DNA of 64,000 nucleotides from Candidatus Zipacnadia bacterium (lineage in GTDB: Bacteria; Armatimonadota; Zipacnadia; Zipacnadales; UBA5352): NCBI GenBank assembly GCA_029821735.1, contig JALGSU010000025.1:1-64000 (forward strand), in the 5' to 3' direction. This document shows positions 1-8,761 of this stretch, one piece after another (within the stretch, counting starts at the first letter, position 1; each line of letters starts with the position of its first letter). Under the pieces are notes generated by a model. That model did not search any database and was not told the origin of the DNA. It saw only the letters and a program-made list of their open reading frames with translations. The position numbers were made by a program, and so were the translations under genes.

Positions 1-175
1 GCCCAAAGGGCCAGGCCGTTTGTTGCCTCGTCGTTGAGGAAGGGCTGTGTTCCTACGCAGCCCACTGGCCCAAAGGGCCAGGCCGTTTGTTGCCTCGTCG
101 TTCAGGAGGGGCTGTGTTCCTACGCAGCCCACTGGCCCAAAGGGCCAGGCCGTTTGTTGCCTCGTCGTTGAGGAG
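1..175. repeat. 67-bp tandem repeat array, cut by window start
   Basis: A 67-bp unit starts at 1, 68 and 135; the third copy loses identity at about 173-175. Copies 1 and 2 differ at only two positions, both in the GTTGAGGAAG/GTTCAGGAGG part. Each unit holds small inverted repeats: TGGCCC-AAA-GGGCCA, CCTC-N6-GAGG and GGGCTG-N10-CAGCCC. The unit is not protein coding in any convincing way; open frames across it are repetitive artefacts. The array probably continues upstream of the window. It lies 3' of the minus-strand gene ending at 352. Confidence 0.9.
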
Positions 176-177
176 GA

Positions 178-286
178 GCCGGATTATGTGTATCCGGCCC
201 GGTCGTTGTCGTTGCCGTCGCCTTGTCGTATGGAGGGCGGGTCCATTTTTGGGCACCGAAGCCTTGGCGAAGGTGTCAGACCCGCC
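178..286. repeat. Two further inverted repeats downstream of the 67-bp array
   Basis: GCCGGAT (178-184) pairs with ATCCGGC (192-198) across a 7-base loop. GGCGGGTC (236-243) pairs with GACCCGCC (279-286), and inside it CACC-GAA-GCC and GGC-GAA-GGTG can extend the hairpin. Between and after them (199-235, 287-351) the sequence is low-complexity GTCGTTGCCGTCG-like and pyrimidine-rich, with no gene visible. The second hairpin could end transcription of the gene at 352-1539, but there is no T-run. Confidence 0.65.
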
Positions 287-351
287 GGTCGTTGCCGTGT
301 GCCGTCGCCCTTCCCCTTTGCCCATTCCCCATTGCCGCCGTTGCCTTGCCT

Positions 352-1539
352 TCAGATGTTCTCCAGCAACTCGGTCAGCAGTACCTGCCACTTGAAGCTG
401 TTGTACATGTCGATGGACTGCAGAAGCTCCTCTTGTGCGAGCACGCCCGGGGTCGCATCTTCATCGTCGGCCGCCGCCGCGTTGGCGTCGAGCCACTTCT
501 CTATCTCCGCGATCTGCTCGGCCAGTTCCAGACGCGTATTCTCCGAGGCCAGTGCCTGTTCCACTTGTTCCCGGGCTGCGGCCACATCGAACTCGCGCAC
601 TGCGACGGGCGTGAAATCCGCCTGCTCGAGCATCGCGCGGACATCGTCCGCCCGATCGCCCACCAGACTCAGCGCGTCGGCGTTGGTCATCCCTTTGTGG
701 TCCCAGAACGCCATACGCACCCGGGTGGTCTCCGCGGGTAGCGATATCATGCTGTTCACGGCATAGTCGTGCGGCGCGTGGTTCACTTCGCCCCCGCCCT
801 CGGGCACGATCAGCATCGAGCAGGGACCTTCGCCCTCGCCCTTCGCCACATCGAACGTCTCGTCGTAGTACACGCCCCACCAGTTCTCGTCCAGCGGCAG
901 CGTCACCGGCGGGCCCTGCATGACGAGCTCGGCAGGCGTCTGGATCCGGCGCGCTCCCGCGCGCTTGTGGTGGGCCGTGAAGTAGCTGGGGAAGCAGGTG
1001 AGCTTGAGGCCGACGCTGGTGATCTCCTCGAGCGGCTCGATGGTCACTTCGCAAAAGAGGCAGTCGTAGCCGGGCAGGCCGATGAAGCGAACGCGCACGT
1101 TCGCCAGCTTGTCGTGCCAGACCAGATCGAGCATGGCGCGCTCGCCGCGTTCCACAACCATCATGCTCGACAGCGGTGTCGTGCCAGTCGTCCGGCTGTT
1201 GAGGTCTACCGAGAGGAAGCCGCCGTGGTACCAGTTGGCTGAGGAGGGACCGGGCATCCCCAGGTAGCCCTCGATCAGCGAGACCTCTGGGGCATGCGCC
1301 TCGTCGATGCAGGTTCTGTACTGAACCGTGTAGGTCGCATCGCCCAACCCGAAGCTCGCCCGCCGTTCGTACAGGAGGTGCCCCGGGTGCGTGGTGTTGA
1401 GCGCGCGCGTCCGCTCACTGGGCGCCTTCAGGTTCAGGCCGACCTCAGCCCGAGCCGGCTCTGCCAGCGCCGCCCCCGCCAGCGAGATGGTCATCCCTGC
1501 AGCGATGAGTCCGAGCACGATCCGTCGAGCGTGCACCAT
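352..1539 (-). CDS. Secreted protein of unknown function
   Basis: The protein has 395 residues. It starts with a Sec signal peptide: Met-Val-His-Ala-Arg-Arg, a hydrophobic stretch, then an Ala-rich cleavage region ending near ALAEPARA. The ATG at 1539 is chosen because GGGAG lies about 7 bases upstream; the frame runs further upstream but only as non-signal sequence. The middle looks beta-rich with many aromatic residues. The last 90 residues are acidic and predicted helical, possibly a coiled coil. I recognise no family. It diverges from the TadG-like gene at 1792. Confidence 0.8.
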   Translation of the reverse strand: MVHARRIVLGLIAAGMTISLAGAALAEPARAEVGLNLKAPSERTRALNTTHPGHLLYERRASFGLGDATYTVQYRTCIDEAHAPEVSLIEGYLGMPGPSSANWYHGGFLSVDLNSRTTGTTPLSSMMVVERGERAMLDLVWHDKLANVRVRFIGLPGYDCLFCEVTIEPLEEITSVGLKLTCFPSYFTAHHKRAGARRIQTPAELVMQGPPVTLPLDENWWGVYYDETFDVAKGEGEGPCSMLIVPEGGGEVNHAPHDYAVNSMISLPAETTRVRMAFWDHKGMTNADALSLVGDRADDVRAMLEQADFTPVAVREFDVAAAREQVEQALASENTRLELAEQIAEIEKWLDANAAAADDEDATPGVLAQEELLQSIDMYNSFKWQVLLTELLENI

Positions 1540-1726
1540 CAACCACTCCCTTGTCTGGCTACCAGAACCTTCGCCGAGCGCCGGCGGGCACCTTCCCCAA
1601 TGCCCATGACCTTCGCATGTTCGCAGTGCAGACCAAGGGCGAATCGCGCAGAATCGCGCCCTCCTATATGTGCCGTTACCGGCACATGTATTGAGCATAA
1701 CTTGAGTAGAATTTACGGCTTTCTTA

Positions 1727-1755
1727 AGGCGGTTATTTACCTACTCGGCTACAAT
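1727..1755 (+). promoter_or_regulatory. Possible promoter for the Tad-like operon
   Basis: TACAAT at 1750-1755 matches a sigma70-type -10 element. The expected -35 position (about 1727-1732) is a poor match. A start of transcription near 1762 would give a short leader ending at the GGAGAGGAGAGG ribosome site before the ATG at 1792. Evidence is only the -10 match and its position. Confidence 0.3.
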
Positions 1756-1791
1756 ATGCTCACCGCCGGCTGCGGAGAGGAGAGGACTTCA

Positions 1792-3060
1792 ATGTCCTCC
1801 GGTGTGTTCAGGAGTCGGCGATCTTTCTTTGTACCCCATATGAGATGTCCTCGCTTCATCGGCAACAGCCGACGCGGCGCGACCATGGTCATGGTCGCCT
1901 TCGCGCTCCCCGCGCTCGTCTGCTTGGGTGCTCTGGCTGTTGATCAAGGCACCCTTGCCATCGCCGCGCAGAAGGTTCAGCAGACCGCCGACGTCGCTGC
2001 CCTGGCCTGTGCTGGGCGACTGCCCACCTCCGACTCAGCCGCCCTGTGTCTCCGACAGACGATCGAAGCAAACAACGAGGGCTGGCACATGCAGGTGTGG
2101 TCCGACCCCGCCCAGGACCTGACTTGGTATGGCCCTGGCGATGCCGTTCCCGGCCACGGTGTCCTCGAGAGCGGTGAGCACGCGGTGAAAGTCGTCGCCC
2201 ACAGTCAGGTCGAGCACACGCTCGGGCGCGCCGTAGGACTTACCCAGACCATCGTGACCCGCTCGGCGATCGCCAAAGTCTACTCCCGTGGCCTGCTCAC
2301 CGACGGCTTCATCTTCGCCGGCACTACCAGCAGCGATCAGGTTGGTTTCGAGTTGGGCGGCTCTTCGGTCACAGTCAACGGTACCGTCCAGTCCAACAGC
2401 GCCGTGCATCTCACAGGCTCCGACAACGCCGTCACCGGAGACCTTGGCTACAGCTACGACTTCACCGATGAGTCAGAAAACTTCACTATCGGCGGCGAGG
2501 TCGCCGATACTCAAGTTGAGGCTTGCCCGATCGATTTGACTTGGGACGACTTTGACGGTCAGGACTGGGACCATGTCACCAGTGGCATGAGCCTTGGCAG
2601 TAGCGAGCTGTCCCTGCCCGGTGGTCGATGGAAAATCAATGGTGACCTGCTCGTCGACGGCGATGGTTTCTACTGCAGCGATGCCCTCTTCCTGGTCACG
2701 GGGCGTGTCTTCTTCGGAGGCTCAAACGTAACTCTGGATCGGGTCACTATTGTGGCCAAGGGCGAGATTCACTTCACGGGCTCGGGCCTGTCACACTCGC
2801 CCTTCATCGCTGATGTCTTTGCCTTGTCCGAGCGCGTATCAGCCGATCAGCGCGGCGTCTGCATTCACGGTGCCAAATGCGATTCATCTGGCATTCTCCT
2901 GTGTCCGTCCGCCGGAATCGGCTACTACGGATATCAGGCCGGGACCTACAACGTCGCCTTTGTGGGGCGGAGAGTTGCACTCAGCGGCGCGTCGGCCGTC
3001 TTTGACGGGTCGGGCTACGAGGGAGCGAGTATCTCGCGAAACGTCCATCTCGTCGGTTAG
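1792..3060 (+). CDS. TadG-like pilus/secretion-associated protein
   Basis: The protein has 422 residues. A basic N-terminus (about residues 1-25) is followed by RRGATMVMVAFALPALVCLG and a single membrane segment, then an AQKVQQTADVAALA-type helix: the N-terminal layout of the putative Flp pilus-assembly TadE/G-like family (TadG). The long C-terminal part (from about residue 160) is rich in Gly, Ser and Val with short repeating beta strands, like a beta-helix. ATG 1792 has GAGAGGA just upstream; an in-frame ATG at 1756 has none. First gene of a three-gene pilin-like operon (gap of 53 bases to the next). It probably anchors in the inner membrane with an exported beta domain. Confidence 0.75.
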   Translation: MSSGVFRSRRSFFVPHMRCPRFIGNSRRGATMVMVAFALPALVCLGALAVDQGTLAIAAQKVQQTADVAALACAGRLPTSDSAALCLRQTIEANNEGWHMQVWSDPAQDLTWYGPGDAVPGHGVLESGEHAVKVVAHSQVEHTLGRAVGLTQTIVTRSAIAKVYSRGLLTDGFIFAGTTSSDQVGFELGGSSVTVNGTVQSNSAVHLTGSDNAVTGDLGYSYDFTDESENFTIGGEVADTQVEACPIDLTWDDFDGQDWDHVTSGMSLGSSELSLPGGRWKINGDLLVDGDGFYCSDALFLVTGRVFFGGSNVTLDRVTIVAKGEIHFTGSGLSHSPFIADVFALSERVSADQRGVCIHGAKCDSSGILLCPSAGIGYYGYQAGTYNVAFVGRRVALSGASAVFDGSGYEGASISRNVHLVG

Positions 3061-3113
3061 CGGGGCGTGAGGCCCGGACGGCACGGGCCTGCTGGAGAAC
3101 CACTGAGGGGTGT

Positions 3114-3611
3114 ATGAGAGTGAAAAGACGACATCTGACTACGCATAACTGGACGCGGCGCGCACGGACCGGAACCAGCTCGGTTGAGTTGGCTCTGGTA
3201 CTGCCCATACTCACAACACTGCTCCTCGGCATCATAGAGATGGGCATCATTGTCGACAGGTCCATCAAGCTCAACCAGGCGGCGCGGGAAGTCGCGCGCA
3301 GCGCCGCCGTCGGCGCTTCCCTCTATGAGATGAACAGTCGAGCTGAGGCCTGCACGAGCTCTCTGGACCCCTCCAAGCTGGTCTGTCTGTGCGAGACCCG
3401 CACCTACGACTCCTGGTCCGGGAGTTGGGGCCCGTGGTATCAACTTGGCGGATCGGGCGACACCAATGATGCCGCCGCCGGAGACCAGGTCCGAGTCTCC
3501 CTCGACTACGCTCACACGCTTGTCAGCGGCGGCCTCTTCGCAGCCATTGCTGACGGGCCCGATTCACAGACCCTCACCTTGAGGTCCAACATTGTAGTCA
3601 GACGGGAGTAA
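3114..3611 (+). CDS. TadE-like pseudopilin
   Basis: The 165-residue protein has a basic N-terminus, then GTSSVELALVLPILTTLLLG, the TadE signature: a Glu in an otherwise hydrophobic pilin-like helix at about residues 23-45. A helical QAAREVARSAAVGAS segment follows, then a small Cys-containing domain (three Cys near residues 76-93). TadE proteins are minor pseudopilins processed by the TadV-type peptidase. GAGGGG precedes the ATG. It sits between TadG-like and Flp-like genes; no TadA ATPase, TadB/C or peptidase is in the window. Confidence 0.8.
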   Translation: MRVKRRHLTTHNWTRRARTGTSSVELALVLPILTTLLLGIIEMGIIVDRSIKLNQAAREVARSAAVGASLYEMNSRAEACTSSLDPSKLVCLCETRTYDSWSGSWGPWYQLGGSGDTNDAAAGDQVRVSLDYAHTLVSGGLFAAIADGPDSQTLTLRSNIVVRRE

Positions 3612-3614
3612 CTG

Positions 3615-3881
3615 ATGCAGACGCCGCGGAGGTGTGCCGCAATGCCCAAACAACAGCAAATGTCGGAGGGAGCGCAGGAAACCAAGATGTCGAGTTGCTT
3701 CGCACAACTGTGGAATGACGAGCAGGCAACAACGACACTGGAGTACACGCTCATACTGGTGTTGATCGCTGTCACTGGCCTGCTCGCGTGGCAGTCCTTC
3801 GGTACCAGCCTGTCCGAGCACGCGGCTGACAACGCTGCGCAAGTCGGCGTTCCCGACGCGAACAAGTACTCAGGTATCTGA
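3615..3881 (+). CDS. Flp-type pilin-like protein
   Basis: The 88-residue protein carries DEQATTTLEYTLILVLIAV, matching the Flp pilin core: polar residues, Glu at position +5 of a hydrophobic helix, then a short tail. The ATG at 3615 has GGGAG six bases upstream and starts three bases after the previous stop. An ATG at 3687, with AGGA upstream, would give a 64-residue product closer to usual Flp length. The start is therefore uncertain. Likely a major or minor pilin subunit translated with the two upstream genes. Confidence 0.7.
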   Translation: MQTPRRCAAMPKQQQMSEGAQETKMSSCFAQLWNDEQATTTLEYTLILVLIAVTGLLAWQSFGTSLSEHAADNAAQVGVPDANKYSGI

Positions 3882-3956
3882 AGACTCAACCAAAAGATGG
3901 CCGCCGGAGAAACGGGCACTGCTTGGCCTCGATCGTCGCCAGCGGTGCCCGCCTCG

Positions 3957-6536
3957 TCAGTTCTGCCCCCTCGTGCTCAGCACTATCGAGACGATGCTCC
4001 GCAGCTCCGGAACCGCGCACACCACCCGGCCCGCTGCGTCCATTTCCCACTGCAACTCTTCGGCATGTGGCACGGGGTCGGGCATCGCCGCCCGGCAGCC
4101 CGTCACCTCCATGCCCGCCGGCACTGTGAATGCCACCGTCAGGTCACCCTTCACCGGCGGCTCCGCGTGCCGTTGGATGATGTGATCGCTCTCGGGCAGG
4201 CTGACCAGATGCACCACCGTCTCCCGGGAGCCCTCGCTCTCTCGCGCATACACGAATGGTTCCCAGAGCACGCGCTCAGCTCCGCCGCCGGTCAGTTCCA
4301 CCGACTGGGTTGGCTCCTCGACCGGTATGAAGCCCGGATCGTAGAAGTACTCGGAGAAGCGTAGAGCGTGGGCGAAGCGCACGTGCGTATCGTCGATCGA
4401 GCCGCGCGACTGGGCGGTCCCGTACCAATGAAAGCCCGACGCGATCATGCAGTTCTGCAGCGTCCGCTGCGCCACACTCCCCGGCGCGTAGCCGCGCATC
4501 CACCCCACTGAGGGTTGCCCGCCCATCGGCCGGATGATCCGCGTGACTTCCGTAAGCGCCGCCGTCCACTCCTGCCAGGTGGGGTAGCGCTGGGCGACGT
4601 TCAGCAGGCCCTCGCGCAGGATCCCTGACCCGCTGCACACCGACCGCGTGTATTCCGGGAAGCCCGCTGCGATCTCGTCACTCACCTGGAAGTTCCCGTG
4701 GTAGATGAATTCGGGGTGCTCCGCCGCAACGGTCTCCCGCCACGTCCGGCACAGCTCCCCGGCGGTCACATCGGGAGTGGGGAAGAGTTCATGCACCGAT
4801 CGGCCGGCGGAGTCGAACCACTCATGCTTGCCTGCTTCTTCCGGCTTGGCGCTGTCGAGGTAGAGTGGGTCGGCGGCCGAGACCGGCAGGAAGTTCCAGT
4901 CAAAGCGCACGCCGTCCCAGCCAAACATCTCCACTGAGGCGTTCATCTCGCGCGCCCATTGCTTGACGCGCTCGGGCGTGAACAGATTCACACCGACCGC
5001 GTTGAAGCGCTTGCCATCGTGGATCGTCCCGTTGTAGAGATATATCTGCCCCTCGGCGGTGTATTTCATCCACTCCGGATGCTCGAGCGCTCCCTTCAGG
5101 CTGGAGAATCCGGTGTCCATCGCCAACACTCGCAGCCCGCCGTCGTGCGCCTGACGCACAAGATCCTGGAGGAACGAGCGCGTCAGCTGCGCCCGGTAGG
5201 CGCGCTGCGATTCGGTATGTGGCTCGAACTCCTCGGTATCGGGTGTGAGCTCAAAGACCTGGTCCGGTGCCCAGCAATAGTACTCGATGGTCCCGATGTA
5301 GTTCTGTCTGGCCCATTCCACCTGGCTCGGGATCATCCACTCGACGTTCATCCAGCCTGGGTTGAAGACCACCATCTGGCCCACGCGCGAGAAGTTGTCC
5401 GCGATGGCGAAATACTCGCGCCTGCTGTCGATCTCCTGACCGTCGGCGTCCTGAACACTCGCGATCAGCGCGAACCCGTACTCCCCCTCGTTCTCCCACT
5501 GCACCGGCACGCTTTTGGTCTCACCGGCCGCCAGCGTCACCGCCTGCTCCGGAAGATCCCGCGAGGTCCCGAGCGAACTCTCGATGCGCGTGACGAGCCT
5601 CGCCTCACTTGCCTGCTCGGAGTTGTTCGTCAGCGTGACCGACGCCTGCCCGTCCTCATCAGACCGATAGATCAGCCGGTTCACTTCGAGCTTGCTGATG
5701 GCGATGGGCCGCAGGCCCGCCGTAGTCTCCCTGTGCCACGCCAGCGCATCGTCCGAACTGAGACCCACCGGAATCCGCACTCGCATCTGCGTATCGAAGG
5801 GCAGAGCCCGCCAGCGCAGCACCTCGCCGTAAGCGGCAAGCTGCACGAAGTTCGCCCCCGGCGTGATGGCGTGGGCGATGGCTCGCACCCCGTCGCTCTC
5901 GCGCGACGCCGCCAGCCCGAGGCCGGTCGCTCCATCGTGGCAGTAGACCAGCGCCGGCGCCTGCCGGAAGCGCGCGAACCTGTCCGAGCGCGATAGCACC
6001 CGCTCATCGCCCGGGAACACTCGCGCCTTGGCGAAGAGCCCCGGATCGTTCGTCTGTAGCCAGTAGGTCATCTCCTCCACCGCGCCTGTCACTCGCACCT
6101 GCCACGTGATCTCGATCGCGGGCGCGTCGTCGCTGAAAACCATTGTCTTCTCTACTTCCGCCGCCGGGCACGACCACCCCGAGATGCAGGCCACCGCCGC
6201 GCCGCGCTGCTCGAAGCGCGTGTTCGCCGAGGTCTTTGCCTCCTCATGAATCGTCGGCTCCGGGCACCACGCGTCCGACCACTCCACCCGATCCCGTTCC
6301 TCCGTGATAGCCAGGCCGGAGCGGTTGAAGGGCAGTGTCCGCCCGCTCTGTCGGTCGGTAAGACTCGTGAGAACCGCCCCGCCGGTCGTGCTCAGCGTGG
6401 CCACGTACGCGTCCGTCTGGATGACCGCGCTCCCCTCGCCCTCTTGGAGCGTCACTTCGGCTCCCGCCGGGATGGCACACACACACAAGCTGATGAGCGT
6501 CACCGTCAGCATCACACGCAGGCTTGTCGCGGTCAT
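3957..6536 (-). CDS. Secreted TIM-barrel glycoside hydrolase-like protein
   Basis: The 859-residue protein has a Sec signal peptide in its first 26 residues. Beta-rich domains of galactose-mutarotase/immunoglobulin type fill the N-terminal half. A barrel-like region follows with YYCWAPD, then GWDGVRFDW, whose Asp546 sits where clan GH-D/GH31/GH66-like enzymes place a catalytic Asp. A small C-terminal beta domain closes the protein. No exact GH family can be named. AGGAGG lies 7 bases before the ATG at 6536; the ATG at 6542 overlaps the upstream stop (ATGA) but is too close to the ribosome site. It follows the frameshifted gene at 6539-7815, probably in one operon. Confidence 0.75.
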   Translation of the reverse strand: MTATSLRVMLTVTLISLCVCAIPAGAEVTLQEGEGSAVIQTDAYVATLSTTGGAVLTSLTDRQSGRTLPFNRSGLAITEERDRVEWSDAWCPEPTIHEEAKTSANTRFEQRGAAVACISGWSCPAAEVEKTMVFSDDAPAIEITWQVRVTGAVEEMTYWLQTNDPGLFAKARVFPGDERVLSRSDRFARFRQAPALVYCHDGATGLGLAASRESDGVRAIAHAITPGANFVQLAAYGEVLRWRALPFDTQMRVRIPVGLSSDDALAWHRETTAGLRPIAISKLEVNRLIYRSDEDGQASVTLTNNSEQASEARLVTRIESSLGTSRDLPEQAVTLAAGETKSVPVQWENEGEYGFALIASVQDADGQEIDSRREYFAIADNFSRVGQMVVFNPGWMNVEWMIPSQVEWARQNYIGTIEYYCWAPDQVFELTPDTEEFEPHTESQRAYRAQLTRSFLQDLVRQAHDGGLRVLAMDTGFSSLKGALEHPEWMKYTAEGQIYLYNGTIHDGKRFNAVGVNLFTPERVKQWAREMNASVEMFGWDGVRFDWNFLPVSAADPLYLDSAKPEEAGKHEWFDSAGRSVHELFPTPDVTAGELCRTWRETVAAEHPEFIYHGNFQVSDEIAAGFPEYTRSVCSGSGILREGLLNVAQRYPTWQEWTAALTEVTRIIRPMGGQPSVGWMRGYAPGSVAQRTLQNCMIASGFHWYGTAQSRGSIDDTHVRFAHALRFSEYFYDPGFIPVEEPTQSVELTGGGAERVLWEPFVYARESEGSRETVVHLVSLPESDHIIQRHAEPPVKGDLTVAFTVPAGMEVTGCRAAMPDPVPHAEELQWEMDAAGRVVCAVPELRSIVSIVLSTRGQN

Positions 6537-6538
6537 GC

Positions 6539-6973
6539 TCATCCCTCCTCCCCGGCGCCGCCGCCGATGGTCATCATGCGCTCCACTAAGTCCGGCCAAC
6601 CGTCCCATTCCCAGAACGGTGTGGCCTCACCGAAATCCTCCGCGCCTCCCAGCGCGGCCCCGAGGAACACGCCCACTCGCCCCTTCCCGTATGGCCACCA
6701 CGCGAACATCGGCGTGCCACCCGCCTCAAGAGCCGTCCGCACTTCACCGGGCTTCGCTGGCGCGTCGTGATACCACAGCACCGCCCCGCCGCCCGCCAGC
6801 GCCTGCGGGGCCTCGAAGCGTTTCAGTTGCCACGCTCCGCCGACCTCCACCGGCAGCATTTCCTCGAGCACCGTCCCCGCGTACTGCCCGCTCCCCAGCG
6901 CAAACGGTGCGGCAGGCACTCTCCCGGTCCCGCCGGCACATCCGCGAGAACAATCTGGTGCGCCGATTCCCAC
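6539..6973 (-). pseudogene. 3' part of frameshifted secreted protein (GATase-like end)
   Basis: From about 6925 down to 6539 this frame continues the protein begun at 7815. The joined reading runs from DVPAGP into GRVPAAPFALGSG and ends at GGAGEEG. The first residues of this frame, before GRVPA, are out of register and not real. The C-terminal region has a glycine-rich, WWPYGKGRVGVFLGAALGG-like beta/loop pattern, as in the end of ThuA/GATase-like domains. Restoring one base in the GGG run near 6923-6933 would join the two parts. The stop overlaps the next gene's possible ATG by ATGA. Confidence 0.6.
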
Positions 6974-7815
6974 GTCGTCGCGCCCGGCACCTTGTCGAGC
7001 GTCAGCATGTTCGTCGGCCGCGTCGCCGAGCTCCGCGTCTGCATGTTGTAGACCACCAGCCGTTCGTCTGCCACCGCCTCGCGCACTGCGGCCTCGACCC
7101 CGAGGCGCTCGGAACTGATCCCGAGAATCAGCAGCGTCCGGTCGCGCGCCCCGGCGGTCTGCTCGCCGCCCGTCTCGATCGCGCGCAGGCTGATGTTGTC
7201 CACCCAGTTCGTCACTGTGCCCTTGGTGAGCCCGTAGTTGAATATCTCCAGCTCGCCCGTCTCGCCCTCGATGTTCATGGTCAGCCGCGTGTCGATCTTC
7301 AGCGGATCGCGCTCATCGCCCAGGTAGTATTCCACCCGCCCGCGCGTCGTGTCGAACTCCACCCGATAGTGCACCCATTCGTTCAGCGGCACCGCCCCGG
7401 TCGCCGAATACATGATGTTCTCGGCCGGCACGTGCACCAGCAGGTGGTGCCCCGAGTATTTCTTGAAGGCCATCAGGTGCTCGAAAAGCCTCAGCCCGAG
7501 CGACAGGTGGTTGTAGTTACTCGATCCCTCCACACCGAGTCTGCAGTCGAACTCCAGCACCCCGCGCTCGATGGTCGGCACATCGCGCACGATCCGCCCG
7601 CCCTTGTATGGGTTGCGCGGGCAGATCACTTCCAGGTGTCCGTCGACCACCGTCCACACGCTCTGCGTCTCATCGGCCTCCACGCGCCAGCCACGTTCCG
7701 TGAGGTCGACCGCCCCCTCGAAGTCCTCCACCAGCGGCGGCTGCGCGCCGGCGACGCTGACCATCGCCAGCACCACCGCCCCCAGCCCGACTCTCCAGCT
7801 TGTCGCTCGCCTCAT
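6823..7815 (-). CDS. 5' part of frameshifted secreted LamG-like protein
   Basis: The frame has 330 codons, of which about the first 297 are genuine; the tail after about 6925 is arginine- and cysteine-rich out-of-frame sequence. A signal peptide (MRRATSWRV then a hydrophobic run to VAGAQ) is followed by a jelly-roll/LamG-like domain (residues about 28-205) of the kind found with 3-keto-disaccharide hydrolase/DUF1080 domains. A Rossmann-like segment beginning RTLLILGI resembles ThuA/GATase-like domains. AGGTGA lies about 6 bases before the ATG. With the 6539-6973 frame it would make one protein of about 425 residues. Function is unknown; secreted glycan processing is plausible from context. 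Confidence 0.7.
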   Translation of the reverse strand: MRRATSWRVGLGAVVLAMVSVAGAQPPLVEDFEGAVDLTERGWRVEADETQSVWTVVDGHLEVICPRNPYKGGRIVRDVPTIERGVLEFDCRLGVEGSSNYNHLSLGLRLFEHLMAFKKYSGHHLLVHVPAENIMYSATGAVPLNEWVHYRVEFDTTRGRVEYYLGDERDPLKIDTRLTMNIEGETGELEIFNYGLTKGTVTNWVDNISLRAIETGGEQTAGARDRTLLILGISSERLGVEAAVREAVADERLVVYNMQTRSSATRPTNMLTLDKVPGATTWESAHQIVLADVPAGPGECLPHRLRWGAGSTRGRCSRKCCRWRSAERGN

Positions 7816-7836
7816 CGAATCACCTGTTCATCCGCG

Positions 7837-8645
7837 CTATTCTGCCACACTCGACCAGTCGAAAGTATGCGCTTTGATCTCTACGTAGTTCGCATCCAGC
7901 GCCGGTTGCAGCAGCAGGATCGCCGCGATCCGCCTCACCATCTCCGTCACGTATCGCGCCTCGTCTGCCTGCAGCGCTCGCCCCAGCACCCGCTCTTCTC
8001 GATAGCTCAGCCATTTCTTGATGACCTGGTATCCGCCTATGTAATACTCCCACACGCCCTCTGGCACATTCCGCCAGTAGGCCCGCTCGTTCAGATACAC
8101 ATCCAGCGTGCTGCCCCCGAGATTCGCCAGCGCCTCCTCCGTCGTCAGCCCCAGACCCGCCGCCCCCTCCTCGATGCTCGCCAACTCCTCCGCCGTATAC
8201 TCCCGCTTCTCGACGCGCCCCGTCCCCGGCATGACTGCCTGCCGCGCCCCGAAGTGCCCCCACCCGGCTGTCATCGCCAGCTCCCCGGCGTCCGCATTGA
8301 GCTGCTCGCCTTCGGTCTCGGTCAGCGCCCCGAGCCTCTGCATTTCCTTCCGCACACGCCCTTCTGTCACTCCACCCACGCCTTCTTCGGTATCCAGCAG
8401 CGCCGCGATCTGCCTGCCCAACTCTCGTTCGACGACCAGGTCGGCCAGCGCAGGTCTGGGCTCGAAGGGGCGGTTGAGGTGGATTATGGCCCGCGGACCA
8501 GTTCGCGCTGGCCGCCGGGCCCGCGCGAGAGGTGCTCGCGCACCTGCGCCTCCATCCCCCGGTCGGCAATGGGGAAGTAGGTCAGCAGATACCGTTGGAA
8601 CTGCTCAACCACATGCTCGCCGAACTGGATTGGGTTCAGGGACAT
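7837..8645 (-). pseudogene. Chimeric remnant: helicase N-terminus fused to type ISP restriction enzyme C-terminus
   Basis: From ATG 8645 (GGAGGG upstream) 53 codons read like the start of large DEAD/DEAH-box helicases (LNPIQFGEHVVEQF, then RGP) and stop at TAA 8484-8486. Adding one base after the TA of that stop restores RGPYIHLNRPFEP and reads on to 7837. The last 140 or so residues match the C-terminal specificity region of type ISP restriction-modification enzymes (YLNERAYWRNVPEGVWEY, GGYQVIKKWLSYREERVLGR, YVTEMVRRIAAIL). Motor and methylase domains are missing, so this is a deletion fusion with a later frameshift. From TTG 8421 a 194-codon open frame remains. Confidence 0.7.
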
Positions 8646-8690
8646 CGCAAGCCACCCTCCGACTCCCTCGAACAAATGTTTGCATAATGC

Positions 8691-8720
8691 TTGCCGCGGG
8701 AATGCTGAGTATGATACAAT
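8691..8720 (+). promoter_or_regulatory. Likely sigma70-type promoter of the HD/YwgA-like pair
   Basis: TTGCCG (8691-8696) and TACAAT (8715-8720) are separated by 18 bases. Transcription would begin near 8727, about 35 bases before the ATG at 8762. The region also lies just upstream of the minus-strand helicase remnant. Confidence 0.5.
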
Positions 8721-8761
8721 ACGCGAGACGGGAAGGTAAGACCTCCTCTGGGGCAACGGGC

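Noticed and set aside
1-175. CRISPR array
   Set aside because: The 67-bp units follow each other with no unique spacers, so this is a plain tandem repeat.
1756-1758. Earlier ATG for the TadG-like gene
   Set aside because: It overlaps the likely -10 element and has no ribosome site; ATG 1792 does.
6304-8580. A plus-strand open frame of 758 codons opposite the secreted-protein genes and the chimera
   Set aside because: It is Arg/Pro/His-rich with no domains or ribosome site, and the minus strand in this interval encodes signal peptides and recognisable domains. It is an antisense shadow of GC-rich genes.
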